Notes under the pieces: model-generated
The model's input: the letters and a program-made list of their open reading frames with translations, nothing else
Told to the model about the DNA's origin: nothing
Database searches by the model: none
Program-made: the position numbers and the translations under genes
Shown: positions 44,077 through 53,672 of the stretch, piece after piece
Position numbering within the stretch: position 1 is the stretch's first letter
Layout of the letters: every line of letters begins with the position of its first letter
Source of the DNA: Anaerosphaera multitolerans
GTDB taxonomy: Bacteria; Bacillota; Clostridia; Tissierellales; Peptoniphilaceae
DNA length: 64,000 nt
Direction: 5' to 3'
Assembly: GCF_004006535.1 (NCBI RefSeq)
Contig: NZ_RLIH01000004.1
Coordinates: 1-64,000 of the forward strand

Positions 44077-46143
44077 ATGAAAAGAATTACAATTCTTTCA
44101 ATAGATGAAGATTCAGCTCAATTTTATAAGGAACAGGTAACTTCCATATTTAAGGAAAATATAATAGTGGACTATAGAAATTTGGAAATGGTTCCTATAC
44201 TTCCAGTTGTAAATACGGATTTAATATTGTATACGGATCCTGAAATTATAAATTTACTTATAGATAAGATACAGTGTAACGTTTCACAACTGATGATGAA
44301 GAGAACGATACCAAAGGCTATACTTAGAGAAATCAATAAAATAGAACCTGACAGCAGGGTTTTGGTAGTTAATATAAATGAATTTATGGCAAATGAAACA
44401 ATGGCTTTAATATACCAGCTGGGAAAGACGGACATATTTATGGAGCCTTACTTTCCGGGGAAAAATTTAGCCGAAAAGGATTTTGATTATATTATTCATG
44501 TTGCTCCTGAAAAGTATGATTTTCTGGGAGATATTAAGGCAAAGGACATAGTTACCGGACATAGAATATTAGATGTTTCAAATGTTCTTGATATAGTTTA
44601 CATTTTAAACATTGATGAAAGTATAGCCAGAGAAATTATTTTAAATATGATGAGTGTAGTTCCGACTTGTTGGTACGGTGTGAACTACTCCATGGAACGC
44701 AAGATGATTTCAGAGGCGCAGTTGGATTATATTTTAAATGATTTGGACTCCGGAGTGCTTATACTGGATAAGGACAATGACATAAATACCTTAAATAAAA
44801 CTTTCTCAAAATTTATAGGAGTGTCGGAAAAGGACATAGCCTATAAAAACTTTTTTGAAGTCTTTAAAGATGAAGAAAATTTAATTAAACTTTTTGAAAA
44901 GGGAGAAGTAAAGGAAGAACTTACTACAGTTAACGGTATTGAGTGTTTTGTTACTATTGGAGACATAGAGTACAGCGACGTTTCCTATGGAAAGATGATT
45001 TTAATTAAAGAATATTTTGAAGTGGTGGAAATGTTTAATAAGTCCAATAAGATTGTAAAAAGCGGATACTTCTCAAAATATACCTTTGATAATATTATTG
45101 GAAATTCAAGTTCTATGAGACGGATAGTAAACGAGGCCAAGAAATTTTCCAAGACGGATCATCCCGTTTTAATTTTAGGAGAAACCGGAACGGGTAAAGA
45201 ACTCTTTGCCGGAGCCATCCACAATGACTCTCCAAGGAAGAAAGGTCCCTTTATAGCCATAAACTGTTCCACGCTTTCAAAAACTCTTTTGGAATCGGAA
45301 CTTTTCGGATATGAGGAAGGAGCCTTTACGGGTGCAAAAAAGGGCGGGAAAATCGGGCTTTTTGAAAGGGCCAGCGGTGGAACTTTATTTCTGGATGAAA
45401 TAGGAGACTTGCCAATGGAACTTCAGCCCAGACTTTTAAGAGCTCTTGAGGAACAGAGCATTATGAGAGTGGGCGGAGACAAGGTAGTAAATATAAATAC
45501 TCGAATAATAGCGGCTACAAATAGAAATATTATGGAAATGGTTGAGCGCGGAGAGTTTAGAAGAGATTTACTCTACAGATTAAATGTCTTTGAGTTGGAT
45601 ATAGCTCCCTTGAGAGAAAGACCTGAAGATATAACCTGTATCCTAAGCAACCTTATGAGTGAAAAGGGAATAAGTAGAAAGTTCAGCAGAGGATTTGAAA
45701 TATTTACAAGGAATTATAATTGGTTGGGAAATGCTCGAGAGTTAAAGAATCTCGTAAGCTACTTGGAAGTTATGACAGAAAAAGAAATTTATTTTTATTC
45801 CATTCCTGCCTATTTAAAGAAAAGGGAATATTTCAATGAGGATTGTTTAAAATATTTGGTATTAAACTTAATTCACTGCTTAAATCAATTGAAGTTAAGC
45901 TCCGGTAGGAGAACTTTGGAGCGGGTGTTTAGTGAAGTTTATTTTAAAATTTCCGAAGTTGAAATTAGAAATATGGTAAATGAATTGGAAAGTTTAAATT
46001 TTATAGAAGTAAGTACAGGAAGAGCTGGAAATAATATAACTGAGATGGGAGTGGAATTCTTAGTTAATGAAAGATATCTATTAAATGAAGAGGAAAGTGA
46101 AGTAGCAATTAAAATTAAGGAAGAAATGGATGAGAAGTTATGA
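44077..46143 (+). CDS. Sigma-54-dependent transcriptional activator
   Basis: 688 residues. Residues 1-190 resemble a PrpR-type sensor domain, about 215-320 a PAS domain (YILNDLDSGVLILDKDNDIN), and about 340-570 the AAA+ domain with Walker A GETGTGKE, the sigma-54-contacting loop EGAFTGAKKGG, and RVGGDKVVNINTRIIAATN. The usual Fis-type C-terminal helix-turn-helix is not seen; instead about 100 residues look like a winged helix (TLERVFSEVYFKISEVEIRN). It is transcribed from a sigma-54 promoter and overlaps glutaminase, so it likely activates its own glutamine-use operon. Confidence 0.9.
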   Translation: MKRITILSIDEDSAQFYKEQVTSIFKENIIVDYRNLEMVPILPVVNTDLILYTDPEIINLLIDKIQCNVSQLMMKRTIPKAILREINKIEPDSRVLVVNINEFMANETMALIYQLGKTDIFMEPYFPGKNLAEKDFDYIIHVAPEKYDFLGDIKAKDIVTGHRILDVSNVLDIVYILNIDESIAREIILNMMSVVPTCWYGVNYSMERKMISEAQLDYILNDLDSGVLILDKDNDINTLNKTFSKFIGVSEKDIAYKNFFEVFKDEENLIKLFEKGEVKEELTTVNGIECFVTIGDIEYSDVSYGKMILIKEYFEVVEMFNKSNKIVKSGYFSKYTFDNIIGNSSSMRRIVNEAKKFSKTDHPVLILGETGTGKELFAGAIHNDSPRKKGPFIAINCSTLSKTLLESELFGYEEGAFTGAKKGGKIGLFERASGGTLFLDEIGDLPMELQPRLLRALEEQSIMRVGGDKVVNINTRIIAATNRNIMEMVERGEFRRDLLYRLNVFELDIAPLRERPEDITCILSNLMSEKGISRKFSRGFEIFTRNYNWLGNARELKNLVSYLEVMTEKEIYFYSIPAYLKKREYFNEDCLKYLVLNLIHCLNQLKLSSGRRTLERVFSEVYFKISEVEIRNMVNELESLNFIEVSTGRAGNNITEMGVEFLVNERYLLNEEESEVAIKIKEEMDEKL

Positions 46144-47087
46144 TGGATTTAGTAGAAATAGAACAGAAACTTAAAGCTGCCGTAAAGGATAGCGAGTTTC
46201 TAAAAAAAGAGGGAGAAGTGGCTTCTTATATACCCGAACTTGAAAATGTAGATAAAGATAATTTTGGAATGGCATTGACTACAGTTAAGGGACAGACTTT
46301 AGCTTTTGGAGATGAAAAAATAAAATTTTCAATCCAGAGTATATCCAAAGTTATAAATTTAATAATGGCTCTTGAAGATTTCGGACCTGAAAAGGTCTTT
46401 TCTAAAGTTGGAACTGAAGCCACTGCATATAAGTTTAATTCCCTAATTCCCATAGATGAAAAAGTGGTAAATCCCTTTATAAATGCAGGGGCGATTACCA
46501 CAGCATCTTTAATAAAGGGGGGAGATGTAGAAGAGAGATTTAATAGAGTATTGGCAAAGGTAAGAGAGCTTTCGGGAAGCGAAGATGTGATTTTCTTGGA
46601 AGAAGTTTATAATTCGGAAATGAAAACTACTGACAGAAACAGGTCAATTGCCTATTATTTAAAAAGTAAGGAAATAATAGAGGGAGACTCGGAAGAAATT
46701 CTTGACCTGTACGTTAGAAACTGTTCAATTGGTCTAAATGTAAGACAGCTTTCCGAAATAGGCGGCGTACTTGCCAACGGTGGAAGGTCCTTAAAGGACG
46801 GCAGACAATTAATAGATAAAAATGTAGTAAAAACTACGCTGTCTTTAATGTCAACTTGTGGAATGTATGAAGAAAGCGGAAGGTATTCTATAGAGGTGGG
46901 ATTTCCTTCCAAAAGTGGAGTAGGGGGAGCTATTATCGGAATTGTACCGGGGAAGTGTGGAGTATGCACTTATTCTCCAAGGTTGGATAAATTCGGAAAT
47001 AGCGTAAGAGGTAAGAAAGTTTTAGCGGAAATATCTGAAACTTTAAACTTAAATATGTTTATAGGAGGAAATAATGGAAACTTTTAA
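46140..47087 (+). CDS. glsA: Glutaminase
   Basis: Hydrolyses glutamine to glutamate and ammonia. 315 residues of the serine beta-lactamase-like glutaminase family: FSIQSISKVINLI holds the Ser-x-x-Lys pair, NPFINAGAI and GVGGGI-type KSGVGGAIIGIVPGK follow. The ATG overlaps the regulator stop (ATGA). Confidence 0.92.
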   Translation: MMDLVEIEQKLKAAVKDSEFLKKEGEVASYIPELENVDKDNFGMALTTVKGQTLAFGDEKIKFSIQSISKVINLIMALEDFGPEKVFSKVGTEATAYKFNSLIPIDEKVVNPFINAGAITTASLIKGGDVEERFNRVLAKVRELSGSEDVIFLEEVYNSEMKTTDRNRSIAYYLKSKEIIEGDSEEILDLYVRNCSIGLNVRQLSEIGGVLANGGRSLKDGRQLIDKNVVKTTLSLMSTCGMYEESGRYSIEVGFPSKSGVGGAIIGIVPGKCGVCTYSPRLDKFGNSVRGKKVLAEISETLNLNMFIGGNNGNF

Positions 47088-48495
47088 GAATTTAACCGGA
47101 TTTTTAAGCGATAATATATATACTTATTTACTAATACCGATACTACTGGCTGTAGGAATTTGGTATACGATAAAAATAAAGGGAGGTCAATTTACTCACA
47201 TAGGTCATGCTATAAAGCTGATAACTCAGCCTGCAGGCGTACAGGAAGACGGAAAAGAAGGTATCTCACCTTTTAAGGCATTTACTATTTCCGCAGCATC
47301 TCACATTGGAACAGGAAATATCGTAGGTGTTGCAGCTGCAATTGCAATAGGAGGGCCCGGAGCGGTATTTTGGATGTGGATTACAGCGCTTATAGGTGGA
47401 GCTTCATCCTTTGTAGAGAACACATTAGGTCAAATATTTAAAGAGAGAAACGAAGACGGTACATTTAAGGGAGGACCTGCATACTATATGACAAAGGCTT
47501 TGGGACTTCCTACACTTGGAATTATATTTTCAGTAGTAGTATCTGTAGTTTACGGTTTTATGTTTAATGCAATGCAAGCTAATACTATCGCTGCTGCTTT
47601 TAATAACTCCTTTGGAATAGACGTTAAAATAGTGGGAGCTGTTTTAATAGTAATAGTGGCAGTTATAATCTTCGGCGGAGTAAGAAGAATTGCAGACGTT
47701 ACTTCACTATTGGTACCTGTAATGGCAATAGCTTATATGGCACTTGCAATCTTTATAATTATAAAAAATATAGCTTTTGTACCACATATGTTTGGACTTA
47801 TTTTTAAATCCGCTTTCGGAATTGATGCCGTAGTTGGTGGAGGAATAGGAGCTGCAATCTTAAATGGAGTAAGACGTGGTTTGTTCTCTAATGAGGCGGG
47901 TATGGGTGCTGTTCCTAACGCTTCTGCAACAGCAGACGTATCTCACCCTGCAAAACAAGGACTTATTCAAGCCCTTGGAGTTTATTTAGATACTATATTA
48001 GTATGTTCTGCAACTGCTTTTATAATAATCCTTTCAGGAGAGGCGATTTATGCCGATCCTTCATTGGAAGGACTTGCGATAACTCAAAACGCTTTAGCTT
48101 CTCAAGTTGGAGGCTGGGCGCAAATGTTTTTAACAGTGTGTATATTTATGTTTGCATTCTCATCAGTAATAGGAAATTACTATTATGGAGAAAACAACAT
48201 AGCTCACTTGGGCTGGGGGAAATCAGCTCTTAACGGATATAGAGTTTTAGTGCTTATAATGGTATTCTTAGGTTGTGTAGGAGATTTCTCCCTAGTTTGG
48301 AATACAGGAGACGTATTTATGGGTATTATGGCGCTTATTAACCTTGTGGTATTGCTCGCACTTGGTAAAATTGCAGTGGAAACCTATTATGATTATTTTT
48401 CACAGCTTAAAGAGGGCAAAGAGCCTGTGTTTAAAGTGTCAAATATAAAATCTCTAAAGAATTTGGAAGATAAAGTTGAATGTTGGGATAAATAA
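47074..48495 (+). CDS. AGCS family amino acid:cation symporter
   Basis: 473 residues, about ten membrane segments. Family signatures: GGPGAVFWMWITALIGG, GGPAYYMTKALG and SNEAGMGAVPNASATADV. Imports alanine, glycine or glutamine with sodium. Starts inside the last codons of glsA after AGGAGG. Adjacency with glutaminase makes glutamine the likely substrate. Confidence 0.9.
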   Translation: METFKNLTGFLSDNIYTYLLIPILLAVGIWYTIKIKGGQFTHIGHAIKLITQPAGVQEDGKEGISPFKAFTISAASHIGTGNIVGVAAAIAIGGPGAVFWMWITALIGGASSFVENTLGQIFKERNEDGTFKGGPAYYMTKALGLPTLGIIFSVVVSVVYGFMFNAMQANTIAAAFNNSFGIDVKIVGAVLIVIVAVIIFGGVRRIADVTSLLVPVMAIAYMALAIFIIIKNIAFVPHMFGLIFKSAFGIDAVVGGGIGAAILNGVRRGLFSNEAGMGAVPNASATADVSHPAKQGLIQALGVYLDTILVCSATAFIIILSGEAIYADPSLEGLAITQNALASQVGGWAQMFLTVCIFMFAFSSVIGNYYYGENNIAHLGWGKSALNGYRVLVLIMVFLGCVGDFSLVWNTGDVFMGIMALINLVVLLALGKIAVETYYDYFSQLKEGKEPVFKVSNIKSLKNLEDKVECWDK

Positions 48496-48574
48496 ATTAT
48501 TAATAAGTGAGTTTAAACTTAACAGCTTATTAAATTTATAAGTATATAAAGTAAAAGAGTCGTATAGTGAACTG

Positions 48575-48609
48575 AACCCCCTAAATCCGAATAAGGATTT
48601 GGGGGTTTT
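48575..48609 (+). terminator. Terminator of the glutamine operon
   Basis: AACCCCC and AAATCC pair with GGATTTGGGGGTT (one unpaired T) around GAATAA, followed by TT. Confidence 0.8.
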
Positions 48610-48663
48610 AAATGTTAAAATATAGTTTAAAATTTAAGCTTAAATAAAATAGACATAAAATAA

Positions 48664-48697
48664 AACGACCAAGTTGGGAGTTCTTGGTCGTCTTTTT
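48664..48697 (+). terminator. Second terminator-like hairpin
   Basis: ACGACCAAG pairs with CTTGGTCGT around a 9-base loop and runs into TCTTTTT. No gene lies between it and the preceding terminator. Confidence 0.65.
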
Positions 48698-49184
48698 CCA
48701 ATCATGTATCTATATTTTATATTTATATATGAAGGAAAATAAGATTGGTATAAAATTCTTAACTAATCACAAGGGGGGTTTCCTTACATTAATTAAGTAC
48801 AATTATAGTTTACACTATAATTTATGGGTGTAATATAAAATGCTTAGTTAATTGATAGTAAATATCATTAACTGTATTAAGTATAATATACTTTTAATAA
48901 TTTGTAAAGAGGAAAATGAAAATAATTATCAAAAACTTTTAAAATATAAAATCCTTTATAGTTTTGGAAGGTGGCGACGTTTCTATGTATATATTAATTA
49001 CTATGAAGCCTTAATATTAATTTTAAATTATAATGTCTTTATTTTTTAAACTTTAAGCTAAATTCAAGGTTTAATGTTTACAATAATAATAAGAAAAATC
49101 ACAGCTTTTTTAAAAAGTACACACTATTTTCACAAATTGTTTTTAAAATAGGGTATAGGTTATTAATAGAAGGAGTGGAATGCT
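48698..49184. other. Intergenic region, no gene seen
   Basis: AT-rich. Open frames at 48730 (34 codons) and 48852 (65 codons) have no ribosome site and no recognisable protein pattern. It must contain the htrA promoter, which I could not assign with confidence. Confidence 0.4.
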
Positions 49185-50486
49185 ATGGATGAAAACAATA
49201 CTTATAATAACTATGAAGTAAATAGTTCAAACAACGGCACAAATATTTATAATAATAAGAAAGAAAAGAAAAAATCGGGGAAGGGCATAATAGCACTGGC
49301 GCTGATTTTTGCAATAATAGGAGGAATAATAGGTTCTTCAATAACCTATTTTGCAATAGGACAAAACAGCACAACAACAAATGGCGGAAAAACTCCCGAA
49401 GTAAACATAACAACTTCAGGGAATACAAATGTGGCGACTGCCGTTGCAATGAAAGCAATGCCCTCAGTGGTAGGTATAACTACCTCAGGCGAAGTTATTA
49501 CACCTTTTTTTGGAGCAATTGAAACTCAAGGAACAGGTTCGGGAATAATAGTTGATAAGGACGGCTATATACTTACAAATGCCCATGTGGTTTCTCTAAA
49601 CAATCAAATTGTGGAAAATCCTCAAGTTCTTTTAAATGATGGAACCAGCGTAGTGGGGAAAGTTGTCTGGTACGATACGGCTATTGATATTGCAATAGTA
49701 AAAATTGAAACCGACGTGGCAATCCAACCGGCTACCTTAGGAAATTCCGATGAGTTACAAATAGGAGAACCTGCCATAGCTATAGGAAACCCGATAGATA
49801 TGGCCTATCAAAGAAGTGTTACACAGGGAATAATCTCCGGACTAAACAGATATGTGGGACAAGTAAGCGGCGGAGGTTATATGACAGGTTTAATTCAAAC
49901 CGACGCTTCTATTAACTCAGGAAACTCCGGAGGACCTCTATTAAATCAAGAAGGAGAAGTAATCGGGATAAATACGGTAAAACTTTCAACTGCCGAAGGT
50001 CTTGGTTTTTCAATTCCAATTAATTCCGTAAAGAATATATTAAAACAGGTAATAGAAACGGGAGAATATAGAGTGGTATCTTTGGGAGTTCAACCTTTAG
50101 ATGCAACAGAAGTTCAAAGGTACTTTAAACAAAACTTGGGAGTTAAAAACGGTGTCTTTGTATTAAATGCCATTGACGGTTCGCCGGCTGCACAAGCGGG
50201 TATAAAGTCGGGAGATGTAATAATTAAAATAGATGATTCCGACATTGAAACAGTAAATGCCCTAAAGTCAAAACTATATGAATATGAAATAAATGATAAG
50301 GCAGAGGTTACTGTAGTAAGAGGCGGAAAGGAAGAAGCTATTGAAGTTACCTTTACGGAATATTCGGAACCCAGCACTGAAGTACAGGAAGAGGAACCGT
50401 CCGCCGGTAATCAGGTAACTGTACCTTATGACGAGGGAAGCGTACAAAATATATTTGAAGATATATTCTCAAACTTCGGAATGTAA
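49185..50486 (+). CDS. HtrA/DegP-like serine protease
   Basis: 433 residues. Short Asn-rich cytoplasmic N-terminus, one membrane segment about residues 34-58 (GIIALALIFAIIGGIIGSSI), then a trypsin-like domain with TNAHVV (His), AIDIAIVKI (Asp) and SINSGNSGGPLL (Ser), and one PDZ domain about 315-400 (GVKNGVFVLNAIDGSPA). Membrane-anchored surface protease for protein quality control. GGAG precedes the ATG. Confidence 0.93.
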   Translation: MDENNTYNNYEVNSSNNGTNIYNNKKEKKKSGKGIIALALIFAIIGGIIGSSITYFAIGQNSTTTNGGKTPEVNITTSGNTNVATAVAMKAMPSVVGITTSGEVITPFFGAIETQGTGSGIIVDKDGYILTNAHVVSLNNQIVENPQVLLNDGTSVVGKVVWYDTAIDIAIVKIETDVAIQPATLGNSDELQIGEPAIAIGNPIDMAYQRSVTQGIISGLNRYVGQVSGGGYMTGLIQTDASINSGNSGGPLLNQEGEVIGINTVKLSTAEGLGFSIPINSVKNILKQVIETGEYRVVSLGVQPLDATEVQRYFKQNLGVKNGVFVLNAIDGSPAAQAGIKSGDVIIKIDDSDIETVNALKSKLYEYEINDKAEVTVVRGGKEEAIEVTFTEYSEPSTEVQEEEPSAGNQVTVPYDEGSVQNIFEDIFSNFGM

Positions 50487-50512
50487 GATATTAAATAACA
50501 GTGTAATATTAT

Positions 50513-50542
50513 TAGGGAGATAAAGAAATTCTTTATCTCTCT
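50513..50542 (+). terminator. Terminator of htrA
   Basis: GGAGATAAAGA pairs with TCTTTATCTC around a short loop, followed by TCTTTAC. Confidence 0.7.
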
Positions 50543-50903
50543 TTACTTTTAGAAATAATAGTGTAATATAATAAAAGGGTTAAAAATCTGTAAAAAAAAC
50601 GGCTGATTTATCTGTAATTAAGTGGATTTACACGACTTATTTATCAGATATAAAATTTAAGCCAAAAGCTCTGCTATTGATGAATACAGGAGCCTAAAGA
50701 GGTTACAGCTTTGTAATATAACTGTAATTTTACTTTTAACCCAACTGGTGTATAATATTAACAAAGAGGACAATGACAACTAAATATTAATTCGGTTACG
50801 AGTAATGTTTACTTGTCGTACCTCTGAGCTGTTTCGTTCAAACAGCAACAAAAGTTAAGACTTTTGTAGGTCTACAAAAATTTTAAGGAGGTCGAAAGAC
50901 AAG
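50543..50903 (+). promoter_or_regulatory. Promoter region and long leader of the surface-protein gene
   Basis: TATAAT at 50751-50756 implies a 5' leader of about 140 bases. The leader has a small hairpin (GCTGTTT/AAACAGC, 50827-50846) and AAGGAGGTCGAAAG before the start. No other gene is seen in this 360-base interval. Confidence 0.55.
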
Positions 50904-53516
50904 ATGAACAAGAAATTATTATCCTTAGTACTAGCTTTAGTAATGGTACTAGGAACATTCACAAGTGCTTTCGCAGCTACAACAACTACAGAAACAACTG
51001 ACGAAAAGTTAGGCGAAAATGTAGAAACTGTTGAAAAAATTGTTGGAAAAGATAACAAAATCCAATACATTATCGACAAAAAATTTGTTGAAGGCTACGA
51101 AAATGGTGATTACGGATATGATAAAGAAATCAAAAGATCTGAAATCACAAAACTAATCGTATTTGCTAATGGTAACAAAGAATTAGCAGAAAAACTACAA
51201 GGTTCAATGAAACTTTACAATGACGTTGATACTGCTTACTGGGCTAACGGAGTTATTTCAGTAGGAACTACAGTACCTTCATCAGCTAACGGTTTAGCTA
51301 TGCTTAACGGTTACCCAGATGGAAGTTTCAAACCTGAAAAGAACGTAACTTATGCAGAACTTGCAAAAATGTTAGTAGTTCTAGTTAAAGAAGACTTAAC
51401 TGCTGATATGATGAGAGAAGCTAATGCTAAATGGGCTACACAATGGATGTCATGGGCAGCTCAATTAGGAATTCTTGATGATGTTACAGTAGCTAACTCA
51501 GATGCTCCAGCAAACAGAGCTGACGCATTTACTATGCTATATAACGCACTTTACAAAATGCAAGAATTCAAGAGAGTTCCGGCTAACGAAAAAATTGGTG
51601 TACTTTCTAAATTAAGTAGAAGTGAATTAACTCTTAACCAAGATTCAGAACAAAAATACACAATTACTGATGATACAGTATTTGTAAATCTTTATGGTAA
51701 AAAAGAAATTTCTAACACTATTAAAGTTAAAGACATTACTAATCCAGATTACTACTACGGTTCATTAGTAAGAGTTATGTATAACGACAAAAAAGAAGTT
51801 ACACATATTCTTGAACTTGGTAATCCAGAAGAAATGGCTCTAGGTAGAGATATTCAATCAGTTGGTAAAAACTCAAGATGGAAAGGCGTTGCTGATAGTA
51901 CTGTTTCTACAGGATTTAATGATATTAATACACTAAAAGATAATATTGACAAAGTAGACAAAACTTTAGGTTATGCATCAATAGCTTTCAAATCAGGTAA
52001 CGTGGATGTTAAAGAAATAGTATTCCATAATGTTAAGAACAATGATGGAAAACTTTTAGATTCATATGCATTAAAAGTTAATGACGATACTAAAGTATAT
52101 GTTGCTAACCCAGCAAATGATCAAATGAAGGAAGTTAAGGACATTTATGAAGCTTTAAGATTAATCGGTTTTAAAGACAATTATGAAGTAGTTCCTAACG
52201 TATATGCAGGATTTGATGCTAAATCATCAAAAACTCCAGCTTATAATCCTGAATATTCAGGAAACACTGAAACAGCAAAAGTTGTAGTATTTAACGTAGT
52301 ATCTAAAGAAGCTTCTGCTACTCTTTATAGAGTATTAGAATCATCTTCATCACTAGGAAGCGCTATAGTTGAAAATACTGACGGTGAAAAATTTGATAAA
52401 GAACACTTTACAAGCGTTGGACAATTCCCATATAACTATGGTGATAAGTTTGATGTTATTAAGGTAAGAAATGGTATTAACGAAGCTGTTACTACAGTTC
52501 TTGACCACAGTGATACTGACGAATATCCAATAGTTGAAGTTGTTAAAGTTGACGGACAGGATATTGACGTAAAAGGTACTGGTGGAAGATATGCAAGAAT
52601 TAATATTTCCGGAGCTGACGTATTTACTAAGAAGTTAGCCCTTAAAGAAGGTACTATAATTCAAGTAAAAGCTGAAGAAAAAGGAAATCCTAAAAACGAA
52701 GTTTCAATAGTTTCTATCAAACCTGAAGGAACTGGCGCAAGCACTTGGGATTTAGCGGGAAATATTGATAAACATTTTGTATCTAGTAATGATAGAGAAG
52801 TTCAATCAGTAGGTATCTTAGATTATGGTAATATTGGAGGAATAAAATCTATCACAACTAAATTGACAGATGATTCTCTAGGAAATATTGATGACTACAG
52901 AAATGCAGAATTCAAAATTTCTGATGAAAACTACGCAAAATTCTTTAATGCTACTGATGCTAATCCAATAGGATTAATTCCGTTCCTTGAAGAATATGAA
53001 CAAGAAATTAGAGATGCTAAGCTAGATAATTTAACTGAAAGAACTATTCATTTACAATTTGCTGTAAACAGAAATACTGACAGTAATTCAGACCTATATT
53101 ACACAGCTTCTAAATTTGAAGTTAAAGTTAATAACAAATGGGTTCCTCTAGCAGATGCTGTAAAAGAAATTAAATCTCATTTCGAAGATAAAAATGCTGT
53201 AATTGCATTAATTGAAGCTTTACCGGTTGAAGACGAAGTAGAAATAGCTGATAAAGCAGATATTGAAGATGCAAGAGAAGCTTATGACGCTTTAAAAAAT
53301 AAAGATGGTATTGACATTGATAAGTTAATTAAGGCTGAAGAAGAACTTGAAAGACAAGAAGTTGCTTTGGAAAAAGTTATAGCTTATGAAGATTTAAAAG
53401 CAGCAAATGCAGAACAATCTGAACTTGATCAAGCACAAAATAAAGCTAAAGATCTTATAGAGTTGATTAAAAACGAAACTGTTAAAGAAGCTTATTCAAA
53501 TAGAATAGATCTTTAA
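50904..53516 (+). CDS. SLH-domain surface protein, probable S-layer protein
   Basis: 870 residues. Signal peptide MNKKLLSLVLALVMVLGTFT ending SAFAA. Residues about 65-230 hold three SLH segments (YGYDKEIKRSEITKLIVFAN, NGYPDGSFKPEKNVTYAELA, LGILDDVTVANSDAPANRAD) that bind wall polymers. The long middle has no recognised domain; residues about 765-870 form a helical, Glu/Lys/Ala-rich tail. By eye its codon use (GCT, GAA, AGA, CCA, few G-ending codons) is more biased than its neighbours, and it has a long leader, both in keeping with very high expression. Abundance is inferred. Confidence 0.85.
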   Translation: MNKKLLSLVLALVMVLGTFTSAFAATTTTETTDEKLGENVETVEKIVGKDNKIQYIIDKKFVEGYENGDYGYDKEIKRSEITKLIVFANGNKELAEKLQGSMKLYNDVDTAYWANGVISVGTTVPSSANGLAMLNGYPDGSFKPEKNVTYAELAKMLVVLVKEDLTADMMREANAKWATQWMSWAAQLGILDDVTVANSDAPANRADAFTMLYNALYKMQEFKRVPANEKIGVLSKLSRSELTLNQDSEQKYTITDDTVFVNLYGKKEISNTIKVKDITNPDYYYGSLVRVMYNDKKEVTHILELGNPEEMALGRDIQSVGKNSRWKGVADSTVSTGFNDINTLKDNIDKVDKTLGYASIAFKSGNVDVKEIVFHNVKNNDGKLLDSYALKVNDDTKVYVANPANDQMKEVKDIYEALRLIGFKDNYEVVPNVYAGFDAKSSKTPAYNPEYSGNTETAKVVVFNVVSKEASATLYRVLESSSSLGSAIVENTDGEKFDKEHFTSVGQFPYNYGDKFDVIKVRNGINEAVTTVLDHSDTDEYPIVEVVKVDGQDIDVKGTGGRYARINISGADVFTKKLALKEGTIIQVKAEEKGNPKNEVSIVSIKPEGTGASTWDLAGNIDKHFVSSNDREVQSVGILDYGNIGGIKSITTKLTDDSLGNIDDYRNAEFKISDENYAKFFNATDANPIGLIPFLEEYEQEIRDAKLDNLTERTIHLQFAVNRNTDSNSDLYYTASKFEVKVNNKWVPLADAVKEIKSHFEDKNAVIALIEALPVEDEVEIADKADIEDAREAYDALKNKDGIDIDKLIKAEEELERQEVALEKVIAYEDLKAANAEQSELDQAQNKAKDLIELIKNETVKEAYSNRIDL

Positions 53517-53533
53517 AAATTACTAAAGAACTT

Positions 53534-53567
53534 AAACCTAAGAGAGAAATCTCTTAGGTTTTTCTTT
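53534..53567 (+). terminator. Terminator of the surface-protein gene
   Basis: AAACCTAAGAG pairs with CTCTTAGGTTT around AGAAAT, followed by TTTCTTTTT. Confidence 0.88.
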
Positions 53568-53606
53568 TTGTAGAAAGATAGTTTTCTAAAAAATACATTA
53601 ATACCC

Positions 53607-53652
53607 TTGCATTAAAAGGCAACTCCCTTTATAATAAAAAGAACAAACGTTC
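53607..53652 (+). promoter_or_regulatory. Promoter with LexA box for the sigma-factor gene
   Basis: TTGCAT (53607-53612), 17-base spacer, TATAAT (53630-53635). GAACAAACGTTC at 53641-53652 is an exact GAAC-N4-GTTC LexA box over the expected transcription start. Confidence 0.85.
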
Positions 53653-53672
53653 TAAATAAGGGAGTGATTTTT

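Noticed and set aside
48730-48834. 34-codon ORF in the same gap
   Set aside because: No ribosome site, no recognisable pattern.
48852-49049. 65-codon open frame between the symporter and htrA
   Set aside because: No ribosome site and an Ile/Tyr/Asn-rich composition typical of AT-rich noncoding DNA.
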